Assembly: GCF_938017705.1 (NCBI RefSeq)
Contig: NZ_CALIIS010000210.1
Location: 1 to 36,584 of the forward strand
Direction of reading: 5' to 3'
From: an uncultured Campylobacter sp.
Lineage (GTDB): Bacteria > Campylobacterota > Campylobacteria > Campylobacterales > Campylobacteraceae
Length of the DNA stretch: 36,584 nt
Below the pieces are notes generated by a model. It was not told the origin of the DNA, made no database searches, and saw nothing but the letters and a program-made list of their open reading frames with translations. Within the stretch, counting starts at the first letter, position 1. Every line of letters begins with the position of its first letter. Positions 15,057 through 23,080 of this stretch are shown in pieces. Made by a program: the position numbers and the translations under genes.

Positions 15057-15942
15057 AGCTCGCACGAAGGATATTTGCGGATTGCTCAGGACGCCGCACT
15101 CGTCGTCGGGCGCTTCTACATATCGCCTCGGTCGTTGAGCGGATTGTCCGACTCTTTTCTGCGAATCGCCCGAAGCGCTGCGTAAAAAGCCAAAGTGCTG
15201 TGTGGATCGCCCAGTGCTACACTAAATTCTGAAGCGATGCGTGATCACTGGAATATTGCACGAAATTTCGGAGCGCTGCGCAGATAGCTGGGCATTCTTG
15301 CTGCGGCGCGATTTCTCGCCGCCGTTTTAAATTTGAGCGATCTAAAATTTAACTCAATTAAATTTCGCACCGCCGTTTGATTATCGCTTAGTTATAAATT
15401 TACACGATCTAAAATTTGACCGCATAACCGCGATTTGGCGAGCGTCATCAAACGATTTGTGTTTGCAAAATACCGCGCGCGGCGCAATATTTTAAATTTA
15501 ATCGCGCCACCTGCGCCCCGCCCCTGCCTGCATCTAGTTAGCTCGCCTGCTCTCCCGTCTGTGCGCTTGCTCGCCGACCCGCTCACCCATCTACTTTCCT
15601 TTTTTCCAAAACGCAAAACGCCGCCCCGTAAGGCGCGAATCGCAGTTTAAATTTAGCCGCAAGAGCCGCGGATAGCGCTGCGAAATATTGTAAACTGCGC
15701 AATGAAATTTTAAAACTATGGAATTTAGCCGCTCTGTTTATGAGCACAACTAGCAGATCGCGACAGGCGTTAAATTTCAAACCAAAAGATAAAGCCAAAC
15801 CCCTCTTTGCAATTATTCTGCGTAATCGCTCCGATTTATATTTGCATGTTTGATTAAAATTTTGTAAAGAAACGCGGCGCGGCTAAATAAAATTAAAGCA
15901 GATCCGCAAATGCACGGCAAGCGGTTAAATTTAAAGCTAAAT
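15057..15942. other. 886-bp intergenic region without a recognisable gene
   Basis: It lies between the DUF59 gene and the 3' end of ppx (convergent). The first ~240 bp carries a degenerate array of ~20-bp period. The rest is AAATTT-rich with a pyrimidine-rich stretch around 15500-15610. Short frames exist but none has a ribosome site plus protein-like composition. I see no tRNA or small-RNA signature. Confidence 0.7.
15076..15300 (+). repeat. Degenerate array with ~20-bp periodicity
   Basis: Related words recur at near multiples of 20 bp. TGCGGATTGCTC (15076), AGCGGATTGTCC (15138), TGCGAATCGCCC (15160) and TGTGGATCGCCC (15201) are 62, 22 and 41 bp apart. GAAGCGCTGCG (15172), CAAAGTGCTGTG (15191), GAAGCGATGCG (15231) and GGAGCGCTGCG (15270) are 19, 40 and 39 bp apart. 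The units are strongly diverged and lack spacers, so this is not a CRISPR. Confidence 0.5.
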
Positions 15943-17385
15943 TTAGACGAAATTTACGGCGAAAATTGCGGGTTTCGCGAGCTTTTTAAGGCTTCCTTTA
16001 AGCATTATCAAATTATCCGCGCCGGAGATTTTAAGAGTGGAGTTTTCAAAGCAAAATTCTAAATTTTTTAGCGCGTTTTCGCTTAAGAGGCGCGCAAGCT
16101 CCAAAATATAGCTCAGCCAGGCAAGCTTGGCGGAATCAGGCAAAATCGCGCTCAAAGGCGCGAACGTAGCTCCCAGCTCACGCTTGCCGTGCATCGAGAT
16201 GATCGCGGCTATGAGCGCCTTTTCTTTGTGCGTCGTGCGGTAGTTCAGCCCGCCGAGCACCATATCCGCGCTGGTTTCGTGCTTGGCATAAAAGCCGATC
16301 GCCCGCCCGATCTCGCAAAGCGATGCCGCGGTCTGCAGAATTTTAATATATTTTTCGCCCAAGCCGTGTAGAGGCGATAGCGCGCAAAACAGCGCCTTTG
16401 CGAACTTCGGAGCCTCGCTGGGCTCGGAAGCGAAGCGATCTTTGAGGCTTCTTAGGCTCGGATTAAAGCTTCTAGGTAGGTTTGCGCCGCGCAAGATCGA
16501 GCTTAAAAACGCCCCCTCTCGCACTCCCACGCCGCTTGTGATGATCTTTTTCGCTCCCAGGCGCCTTACGATCTTATCAAAGATGATGGCGCCCTCTCTG
16601 ATCGTGTCGTAGCGGTCCTTTTTGATCGGGAATTTCGCCAGATCAAGCGTCTTTGCGCTCATCAGCTTGGCAAAAAACGGCGCGTATTTTTCATAATCGT
16701 AGCTGAAATTATGCACGATCTTTAGTGGGTGGTTTTGCAGGCTCATCACGGCGCCCGATAGCGCTCGCGCAGAGCCGCCCATTACGATTAAATTTTGCGT
16801 GCGAAACTCGGCGCCGAGCTGCGAGATCTCGCTATTTATGTATTTCTCCAGCCCCTTTGTGTCGCCGCGGTCGAAAAACAGCTCCTTTAGCCGCACCGTG
16901 CCTAAATTTAGAGAAATTTTATTTTCTATCCTGCCGTTTTTGATGTAAGCAAGCTCGGTCGAGCCGCCGCCGATATCTAGCGTAACGCCCTCAGAAAAGT
17001 CGCTAAGCAAATTCTGCGCCGCATAGGCGCCCAGATACGCCTCCATCTGCCCGTCTATCTTGCGGATCGCAATGCCCGTTTGCTTGCGGACGAGATTTAT
17101 AAACTCGGCTCCGTTCGGCGCATCACGAAGCGCGGACGTACCGATGCAAAGCACGCGTTTGGCCTTGTAATTGCATACCAGGGTTTTAAATTTTTTAAAC
17201 GCCAGCAGACATTTCTGCATCGCTTCGGTGGTTAAAATTCCGCCGTTTTCGTAAGCGCCCTCGCCTAGGCGGATTTTGATCTTGTGCTCCGCTAAGATAA
17301 AAAACCCGAGCCTGCTAGTGCGCTCAAAAATCACGGCTCTGGCGGAATTTGAGCCCAGATCTATGACTGCGACGCGCTTGGGCAT
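15943..17385 (-). CDS. ppx: Ppx/GppA-family phosphatase (exopolyphosphatase / pppGpp phosphohydrolase)
   Basis: 480 residues. The N-terminus AVIDLGSNSARAVIFE and the segment SEGVTLDIGGGSTELAYI near 135 are the two phosphate-binding signatures of the ASKHA-fold Ppx/GppA family. The C-terminal ~180 residues fit an HD-type helical domain (YRTTHKEKALIAAIISMHGK), as in longer Ppx proteins. The enzyme degrades polyphosphate and/or pppGpp in the cytoplasm; the balance cannot be told from sequence. The start abuts the fdxB stop with no gap. The same fdxB-ppx neighbourhood is, as I recall, conserved in C. jejuni. Confidence 0.9.
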   Translation of the reverse strand: MPKRVAVIDLGSNSARAVIFERTSRLGFFILAEHKIKIRLGEGAYENGGILTTEAMQKCLLAFKKFKTLVCNYKAKRVLCIGTSALRDAPNGAEFINLVRKQTGIAIRKIDGQMEAYLGAYAAQNLLSDFSEGVTLDIGGGSTELAYIKNGRIENKISLNLGTVRLKELFFDRGDTKGLEKYINSEISQLGAEFRTQNLIVMGGSARALSGAVMSLQNHPLKIVHNFSYDYEKYAPFFAKLMSAKTLDLAKFPIKKDRYDTIREGAIIFDKIVRRLGAKKIITSGVGVREGAFLSSILRGANLPRSFNPSLRSLKDRFASEPSEAPKFAKALFCALSPLHGLGEKYIKILQTAASLCEIGRAIGFYAKHETSADMVLGGLNYRTTHKEKALIAAIISMHGKRELGATFAPLSAILPDSAKLAWLSYILELARLLSENALKNLEFCFENSTLKISGADNLIMLKGSLKKLAKPAIFAVNFV

Positions 17386-17631
17386 TTAAATTTCCATATG
17401 GACGTGTTTATATTTCAGCTCGTCCGCCGTCTCAATATTATCGGGATCGGTGATGATACACTCGACCGGGCAGACCACGATGCAAGCGGGCTCTGAATAA
17501 TCATCTACGCACTCGCAGCATCGATCGGCATCTATGATGTATATCGGCTCATCCTCAAAAATCGCTTCATTAGGGCATTCCTCGCGGCACGCGTCGCAAC
17601 TAATGCATTCTTTTGTAATCAACAATGACAT
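17386..17631 (-). CDS. fdxB: 2[4Fe-4S] ferredoxin (YfhL/FdxB type)
   Basis: 81 residues, cytoplasmic. The first cluster motif is CISCDACREECP (Cys 9, 12, 15, 19). The second has the longer spacing typical of the YfhL/Alvin ferredoxins: CCECVDDYSEPACIVVCP. Such proteins are low-potential electron carriers. The C-terminal tail (IETADELKYKHVHMEI) is an extension also common in this type. It lies between the histidine kinase and ppx, and its ATG is followed closely by ppx, so it belongs to the same minus-strand operon. Confidence 0.92.
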   Translation of the reverse strand: MSLLITKECISCDACREECPNEAIFEDEPIYIIDADRCCECVDDYSEPACIVVCPVECIITDPDNIETADELKYKHVHMEI

Positions 17632-17680
17632 ATAATTTTACCTTACGAAAAAATTTATGGCGTTTATACCATAAAAAGCT

Positions 17681-18988
17681 TCATTTTGTTTTAAAATAGC
17701 GGAATTTCGGGCTATTTCTTAAATTTTTTAGCGGAAGTTTGAAAATCGCGACGATTAGCGAGCGCCCTTTGTCGTTTTTAAGATCTACTTGCGCGCCCAT
17801 CGCTTGAGCAGCATTTTTGGCTAAAAATAGCCCGAGCCCGGCTCCCGGTTTGCCGCCGTAGCGCTTAAAAGGGGCAAAATAATCAATCTCTTCGTTAAGC
17901 GGCTCGCCTTTGTTTGCGACCCGCACGATGAAATCTCCATCCGAAATTTCGCTCTCGATCAGTACTTTTTCGCCATCAGGAGAAAATTTTATGGCGTTTT
18001 GGATAAAATTTTGAATCACATGCATAAAGAGACTTTTCTGCACCGAAATTTCAAGCTGTTCAGGCTTAAGATCTATCGTCAAGTCCTTGCCTGCCGTACG
18101 CGCTAAAATTTTAAAGCCCACGCATAGCTCCCGTAGATATGCAATCATATCGGTCTGCTCGGGCGCTTCGAACTGTGCCCCCTCCTGTCGCCCGATCTCT
18201 AGGATCGAACTGATCATCTTATTCATATTATCGATCGAATCGTTGTTATTTTTAAGCGCCTCGATATATTTCTCGCTCTCGCGCGGCTTAAGAAGCGTAA
18301 CTTCGTTTTTGGTTTTCATCACCGCCAGCGGAGTCTTAAGCTCGTGCGCGATGCCGATAAAAAGCTCTTTTTGATACAAAATGAAGGTCTCGATACGCTC
18401 AAGTAGGCGGTTAATGCTGTTTGAAAGCGGGCTAAATTCACTTGGAATTTCCGCTGCGTCGATCGGCTTTAGAAATTTTTCATCCACCGAAGCGAGCCTT
18501 TGGCTGATCAGCTTAATCGGCATTAGTAGCATGCGCGAGAGAAACATCGCGTAAAATACCACTAAAAATATCATAGTCAAATTTACCAAAATGATGTCGA
18601 TGAGTATTTGATTTACGATGTTTGCATAGACGCTCACGTCTGCTTTGATGCTTAAAATTTTATCCTTACCATAAGGGTAGTGCAGCTGTAAATAGCTCCT
18701 GCCATCCTCGGAGCTTTCGATAAATTTAGGTTTATTGATACTTTCGTTTTCGATGATTTTGCTTTCGTATTCACCGGATGCGTCTTGTAAAAAAGATGAA
18801 ATTTTCTCAGGCGGCACAGAAGTGTCTACGATTTTTTGTGCTCTTTGGATTAAATTTTGAACGGGAGTTTCGAAGATAGTAATCCTCATGTAGTTATAGA
18901 GCATCACCGAAAAAATGACAATTAGCATCAACGAAGCGGATGCTAATTGTATTACAAAGCGGACTCTTAGGCTTTTTGTGGAAAGCAA
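17681..18988 (-). CDS. Membrane sensor histidine kinase, overlapping cosR
   Basis: 435 residues from a TTG start at 18988 that lies inside the end of cosR (22-nt overlap). The first transmembrane helix is at ~11-33 and the second at ~128-150, enclosing a ~95-residue periplasmic sensor domain. A HAMP-like linker follows, then the HisKA H-box GIAHELKTPLAVMK with His215. The ATPase domain shows the N-box VIQNFIQNAIKFSP, a degenerate F-box region and the G-box GKPGAGLGLFLAKNAAQAMG. All catalytic landmarks look intact. The overlap and order strongly suggest it is the partner of CosR, although C. jejuni CosR is described as an orphan regulator. The sensed signal is unknown. Confidence 0.92.
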   Translation of the reverse strand: MLSTKSLRVRFVIQLASASLMLIVIFSVMLYNYMRITIFETPVQNLIQRAQKIVDTSVPPEKISSFLQDASGEYESKIIENESINKPKFIESSEDGRSYLQLHYPYGKDKILSIKADVSVYANIVNQILIDIILVNLTMIFLVVFYAMFLSRMLLMPIKLISQRLASVDEKFLKPIDAAEIPSEFSPLSNSINRLLERIETFILYQKELFIGIAHELKTPLAVMKTKNEVTLLKPRESEKYIEALKNNNDSIDNMNKMISSILEIGRQEGAQFEAPEQTDMIAYLRELCVGFKILARTAGKDLTIDLKPEQLEISVQKSLFMHVIQNFIQNAIKFSPDGEKVLIESEISDGDFIVRVANKGEPLNEEIDYFAPFKRYGGKPGAGLGLFLAKNAAQAMGAQVDLKNDKGRSLIVAIFKLPLKNLRNSPKFRYFKTK

Positions 18989-19638
18989 AATCTATATCCG
19001 CGTCTGCGAACGGTCTCGATCGTAGAGATATTTAGAGGCTTATCCATTTTCTGGCGGATTTGATTGATCGCGACTTCGATGACGTTTGGCGTAACGAGCT
19101 CAGGCTCCTCCCAGATGGCATCTAATAGCTGCTCTTTACTGACGATCTGATCGCTGTGGCGCGCTAGGTGAGTTAGCACCTCAAACGGCTTACCCTTGAG
19201 CTCGATCTCTTGACCCAAGTAAGTAATTTTTTCCTCATCAGGATCAATGATAAGATCGTCGATCTTGATGATATTTGAGCCGCCGAAGCGAAGTCTAGCC
19301 TCAAGGCGCGCTACTAAAACGTCAAAGTCGAAAGGCTTTTTGATAAAATCGTCCGCGCCCGCGCGAAGTGCTTTTATCTCGCTTTCTTTATCGTCTTTTG
19401 CAGATAGCACGACGACGGAGGTGCGCGCGGATTTTTGCTTAACTAATGCGATGAGATCGATGCCGTTGCCGTCAGCTAGCATCCAATCGGTTAGCACCAA
19501 ATCATAATTTCTAATGCCGATATAATACTCTGCGTCCTTAAAACTCTCGGAAGTATCCGTCTGATAGCCGAACTCCATCAAGCCCTCCGCTATCGTCTTG
19601 TTTAAAGTCACCTCGTCCTCGACTATTAAAATTCTCAT
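18967..19638 (-). CDS. cosR: OmpR-family response regulator CosR (HP1043/HsrA relative)
   Basis: 223 residues. The receiver domain has the acidic pair in VEDEV, the phosphoacceptor Asp51 in LVLTDWML, Ser79 and Lys101 in IKKPFDF, so it appears phosphorylatable. The C-terminal winged-helix domain reads KGKPFEVLTHLARHSDQIVS, then LDAIWEEPELVTPNVIEVAI and ETVRRRGYRFCFP, nearly identical to what I recall of C. jejuni CosR and H. pylori HP1043. CosR is an essential regulator of oxidative-stress and microaerobic genes in C. jejuni. Upstream are folB and plsY, the C. jejuni order. A TAAAAT box (minus strand, 19669-19674) about 30 nt before the start could be its promoter. Confidence 0.95.
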   Translation of the reverse strand: MRILIVEDEVTLNKTIAEGLMEFGYQTDTSESFKDAEYYIGIRNYDLVLTDWMLADGNGIDLIALVKQKSARTSVVVLSAKDDKESEIKALRAGADDFIKKPFDFDVLVARLEARLRFGGSNIIKIDDLIIDPDEEKITYLGQEIELKGKPFEVLTHLARHSDQIVSKEQLLDAIWEEPELVTPNVIEVAINQIRQKMDKPLNISTIETVRRRGYRFCFPQKA

Positions 19639-19714
19639 TTAATTTCCTTGCCTTAAAATTTTGCGGCGATTTTAACATATTTTAAGCAAAATTTCAAGAT
19701 TTTTTAAAGAAATT

Positions 19715-20032
19715 TTAAAATTTTATCTCTATTTCCGCGCCGACGCTCGCGTCTTGTAAAATTTCGGGCTTTAAAATTTTCATATAAAAATAATCCATCG
19801 ATCGAAATTTTGAGTGAAACTCCTGCGCGAAGTATTTTAGCGCGTCCTCTACGAGGCGAAATTTTTTCTCGCGGAACTCCGCTTTGATATATTCGCAAAC
19901 CCGCGCATAGTCGATAAATTCCTCCGCTCCGAACTTCGCCCACACCCAGACGCGCTGCTCGCGCTTGCGCTCAAAATCCAGCGTCCCGATTATCGTGCCA
20001 AATTCCAGCTTTTCGATTAAAATTTTAATCAT
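19715..20032 (-). CDS. folB: Dihydroneopterin aldolase-like protein
   Basis: 105 residues. The fold pattern of FolB is visible: MIKILIEKLEFGTIIGTLDFERKREQRV corresponds to the catalytic first strands (IGTLDFER in place of the usual GVFPWER). VCEYIKAEFREKKFRLVEDA contains the conserved late Glu. It would cleave dihydroneopterin in folate synthesis. The start overlaps the plsY stop (ATGA). The gene next to cosR and plsY matches the C. jejuni order I recall. Divergence from model FolB proteins makes activity likely but not certain. Confidence 0.75.
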   Translation of the reverse strand: MIKILIEKLEFGTIIGTLDFERKREQRVWVWAKFGAEEFIDYARVCEYIKAEFREKKFRLVEDALKYFAQEFHSKFRSMDYFYMKILKPEILQDASVGAEIEIKF

Positions 20033-20685
20033 ACTACGCGCTTTTCCTCGCCCTTAAGCAGCCTGGCGATATTCGGCGCGTGTTTGTAAAATACGATGAA
20101 AACTATCAGAAAGATCGGCGCATGAGTGTTGATTGCTGGCATCTGCGGATGGATCACGTAGCTTGCTACGACTAGCGCAAGCGCCGCTGCAAGCGAGGCT
20201 ACGGATGAAATTTTAACCGTCTTGCCGACTACAAACCAAACTGCAAGCGCGATGATAAGCTCGATAGGAATAAAGCAAGCAAGCACGCCCGCGCCCGTCG
20301 CAATGCCCTTACCGCCGTTAAATTTCAGATACGGGCTGAAGCAATGCCCAAGTACTGCAAAGACAGCCATGCTCCATAGCACGTTTTCATCAAAGCCTAA
20401 AGCCCGCGCGATCAGTATCGGCAGGGCGCCCTTTAGCGCGTCGCAGGCAACCGTGAGGATCGCGAGCTTTTTTGCTTTTTGCGGATCGCGAGTTTTTAAG
20501 ACGCGAAGGACGTTGGTAGCGCCTATGGAGCCGCTACCCTCTCTTTTGATATCCACGCCACCTAGGTATCTGCCGATCAAAAGCCCAAAGGGGATCGCAG
20601 CGATCAGATACGCAGCAAAGTAGCACCAAAAATTCGGCGCCGTAACGATGCTAAGTAAAAATTCTAAAATTCCCGATTTTTTCAT
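20029..20685 (-). CDS. plsY: Acyl-phosphate:glycerol-3-phosphate acyltransferase
   Basis: 218 residues, an integral inner-membrane protein with about five segments. Family motifs are present: GSGSIGATNVLRVL near 51, LKFNGGKGIATGAGV near 123, and HAPNIARLLKGEE at the C-terminus. PlsY transfers an acyl group from acyl-phosphate, made by PlsX (encoded at 25943-26941), to glycerol-3-phosphate as the first step of phospholipid synthesis. The ATG follows AAGGGA. The gene is 9 nt after the HerA-like ATPase and overlaps folB, so these are co-transcribed. Confidence 0.95.
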   Translation of the reverse strand: MKKSGILEFLLSIVTAPNFWCYFAAYLIAAIPFGLLIGRYLGGVDIKREGSGSIGATNVLRVLKTRDPQKAKKLAILTVACDALKGALPILIARALGFDENVLWSMAVFAVLGHCFSPYLKFNGGKGIATGAGVLACFIPIELIIALAVWFVVGKTVKISSVASLAAALALVVASYVIHPQMPAINTHAPIFLIVFIVFYKHAPNIARLLKGEEKRVV

Positions 20686-20694
20686 AAAATCCCT

Positions 20695-22986
20695 TTAACT
20701 CTTCCAAAGTAGCGAAATTTTCTCGTCGTAGATGTCGGTTTTCTTCGGCGAAATTTCTTTCGTTTCGAGTTTAATATTTTTCAGATCCAGGCTCTGTTTT
20801 AGCGCGTCCACTTCAGCCTCAAATTTCTGCGTAAGCACCTCCAACTCCTCTTGTAGTGCGCTTAGGCTATTTTCGGCATTTTTAGCTTCGCTTCGTTCGT
20901 TTAAAATTTTATGCGCGCTTTTAGCTCCGCTGATTGCTTTGGAGATGTTGCTAGCGCTGCGCGAGCGACCTAAAAACGCGCCCAAGATCGCTCCGCCTAT
21001 ATTTAGCGCCGCATCCACGCCGCGACTTAGCACGTCGCCCTTTTCCTTTTCATACTTTTCGCTAGCGCGCGAAATTTTATCCTCAAGGCGCGCCTTTTCC
21101 TTCTCAAATTTAGCCGTAATCTCGTCGGTTTTGGCCTCTAAAGCTTCATTTGCCTTATCGCCTAGGCGCACAAAAAACTCCTCCCTGCTCTCGCCCGGTT
21201 TTGAGAGCAGATCAAGCGCGCTAAAAAGTTCTAACTTTTCGTTGCGGTAGAGCCATTCTTTAAAGCTTTTAAGCTGAGCGTTTAAATTTTTTGCGCCCGC
21301 GATGAAGCTAGGAAGCGCGCCATAGAGCGAGCCCGCCTGCTCTTGTCCGCTTAAATTTGCAACTTCTCGCGTGCTCGCCTCGCCCCAATCTATTTCGCCC
21401 CCGTCCGAAAGCGATAGCAAAAAGGAGCGCTCCTGCGTAAAATCGACTCCCTTGTCGCAAAATCGCATCTTAGCGCTTGCGTACAGATATGGGCTTAGCT
21501 CAAGGCTCGCGCCGTAGCTGTAAAGCTGCGAAATTTCACCGGAAACTACGGGCTTGGCGGCACCGGCGGATTTGATGCCTTGCGCGGCGTCCGATACGGA
21601 CGAAATTTCAGTCTTTTTGTCTTTCATTAAATTTGAAATTTGTTCGTTGCTTAAAGGGCCTTTTAAATAGCTTAGCGCGAAGCGCGTCTCGATCACCCGC
21701 AGCACATCCTCGTTGATGTTTTTTACCAAAAAATTTCGCTTTTTGAGATTTGAAATTTTCTCCATAAGCACGCTTTTGTCGATCGGATTTGAGCCGATGC
21801 CGCTTAGGCCGCTGATGACGCGCTCTTTATCCTGCGCGGTCTGCAAGCGCCCGATAAACCACGTACCGATGTTGCTAAGCCCCTTGTAATCGAGATCGAC
21901 CGGGTTTTGCGTCGATAATACGCAACCAAGTCCGAATGCGCGAGCCTGCTTCAGCAGCGTAAGCATCGGGGTTTTGCTCGGCGGATTGCCGTTTGGCGGG
22001 AAGAAGCCGTAAATTTCATCCATATAAAGCACGGCGCGCAAGGAACTCGTACCGCTGGTGGTGCGCATCCATTTGATCATCTCACCTAAAAGTAGCGTGA
22101 CGAAAAACATCCTCTCGTCGTCGTTTAGATGCGCGATGGAAAATATATTCGCCCTCGCTCTGCCGTTTTCATCAAAGAGCATCTTGGCGATATTTAGCCG
22201 CTCGCCCTCGCACCAAAGCTTAAAGCTCGGACTTGCGATGAGCGCGTTAATCTTCATCGCAAGCGCCATTCGCTTATCGCTCGGAAAAAAGGTATTAACG
22301 TCGAAAACGCCGATCTTATCGAAAGGCGGGTTGCCGATCTGTGCGATGAGATCCACTACGCTCACCCCCTCGCCTTTGCCGAAATGATAGGACAGAATTT
22401 GGCTGATTAGTAAAAATTCCGGCGAGCTGAGATTATCGCTGCCGATCCCTGCAAGGCTTAGCACGCTAGTGGCGATGCCGCCGACGTAGTTGTTCAGATC
22501 CTCTTCGTTTAAGCCCTTCGGCGCTTCAAAGTCGCTTAACAGGCTAATTCCAAGACCTGCGCTTGATTTGGGCGTATAAATTCTAAAATCAGCGCTGTTT
22601 TTCAAAAGCTCCACTCTCGCCAGATCTTGATATGAGCCCTCGATCCCCTCGCGCCAGGTATTTGCGGTCTGCTCGGCATACTCGTGCACGCTAAGACCTT
22701 TGTTTTGCGCCTCGGTCTCGTCGATATAGGGCTCAAAATCCTCAGCCCTCATCTGCGGAAAGGTAAGAGCTAAATTTGTCAGATCGCCTTTCGGGTCGAT
22801 GATGATGGATGGGATATTATCGATCGCGGCTTCTTCTAGCAGCGTGATGCCAAGTCCCGTTTTACCGCTACCGGTCATTCCGATGATAAGCGCGTGAGTC
22901 GTCAGATCCTTGTTTTTATACAAAAACGGCTCGCCGTTTTCAAGCCCCAGATAAAAAAGCTTTAAATTTTCTTGAAGCGTTTTCAT
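20695..22986 (-). CDS. HerA-like / DUF853-type ATPase with C-terminal coiled coil
   Basis: 763 residues, no signal peptide. Walker A is GMTGSGKTGLGI (36-47), followed by IIIDPKGDLTNLAL near 78, typical of HerA/VirB4-like pumping ATPases. Walker B is in RAVLYMDEIYGFFPP near 322 and a sensor-like STQNPVDLDYKGLSN near 360. The C-terminal third has long charged helices (AKFEKEKARLEDKISRASEK) around a Gly/Ala-rich hydrophobic patch (NIGGAILGAFLGRSR), then more coiled coil. Related single proteins are widespread and uncharacterised; DNA translocation or nucleoid handling is an inference from the family. No NurA nuclease or conjugation genes are adjacent, so a HerA-NurA repair pair is not supported here. 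Confidence 0.8.
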   Translation of the reverse strand: MKTLQENLKLFYLGLENGEPFLYKNKDLTTHALIIGMTGSGKTGLGITLLEEAAIDNIPSIIIDPKGDLTNLALTFPQMRAEDFEPYIDETEAQNKGLSVHEYAEQTANTWREGIEGSYQDLARVELLKNSADFRIYTPKSSAGLGISLLSDFEAPKGLNEEDLNNYVGGIATSVLSLAGIGSDNLSSPEFLLISQILSYHFGKGEGVSVVDLIAQIGNPPFDKIGVFDVNTFFPSDKRMALAMKINALIASPSFKLWCEGERLNIAKMLFDENGRARANIFSIAHLNDDERMFFVTLLLGEMIKWMRTTSGTSSLRAVLYMDEIYGFFPPNGNPPSKTPMLTLLKQARAFGLGCVLSTQNPVDLDYKGLSNIGTWFIGRLQTAQDKERVISGLSGIGSNPIDKSVLMEKISNLKKRNFLVKNINEDVLRVIETRFALSYLKGPLSNEQISNLMKDKKTEISSVSDAAQGIKSAGAAKPVVSGEISQLYSYGASLELSPYLYASAKMRFCDKGVDFTQERSFLLSLSDGGEIDWGEASTREVANLSGQEQAGSLYGALPSFIAGAKNLNAQLKSFKEWLYRNEKLELFSALDLLSKPGESREEFFVRLGDKANEALEAKTDEITAKFEKEKARLEDKISRASEKYEKEKGDVLSRGVDAALNIGGAILGAFLGRSRSASNISKAISGAKSAHKILNERSEAKNAENSLSALQEELEVLTQKFEAEVDALKQSLDLKNIKLETKEISPKKTDIYDEKISLLWKS

Positions 22987-23016
22987 TGCCTTCCTTAAAT
23001 TTGCAATTTGTGCGGC

Positions 23017-23022
23017 ATTATA
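23017..23022 (-). promoter_or_regulatory. Candidate -10 box for the HerA-like gene and operon
   Basis: On the minus strand TGATATAATGCC gives TATAAT about 30 nt before the ATG at 22986. On the plus strand TAAAAT at 23051-23056 may serve the divergent methylenetetrahydrofolate reductase gene. Confidence 0.45.
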
Positions 23023-23080
23023 TCATTTAAATTTTTAAATTTAAATTTGCTAAAATGCGCGAAAAATCAAGGAATGGCAA

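Noticed and set aside
20695..22986. HerA-NurA DNA repair or plasmid mobilisation locus
   Set aside because: No nuclease, relaxase or conjugation gene lies nearby; the neighbours are plsY, folB and cosR.
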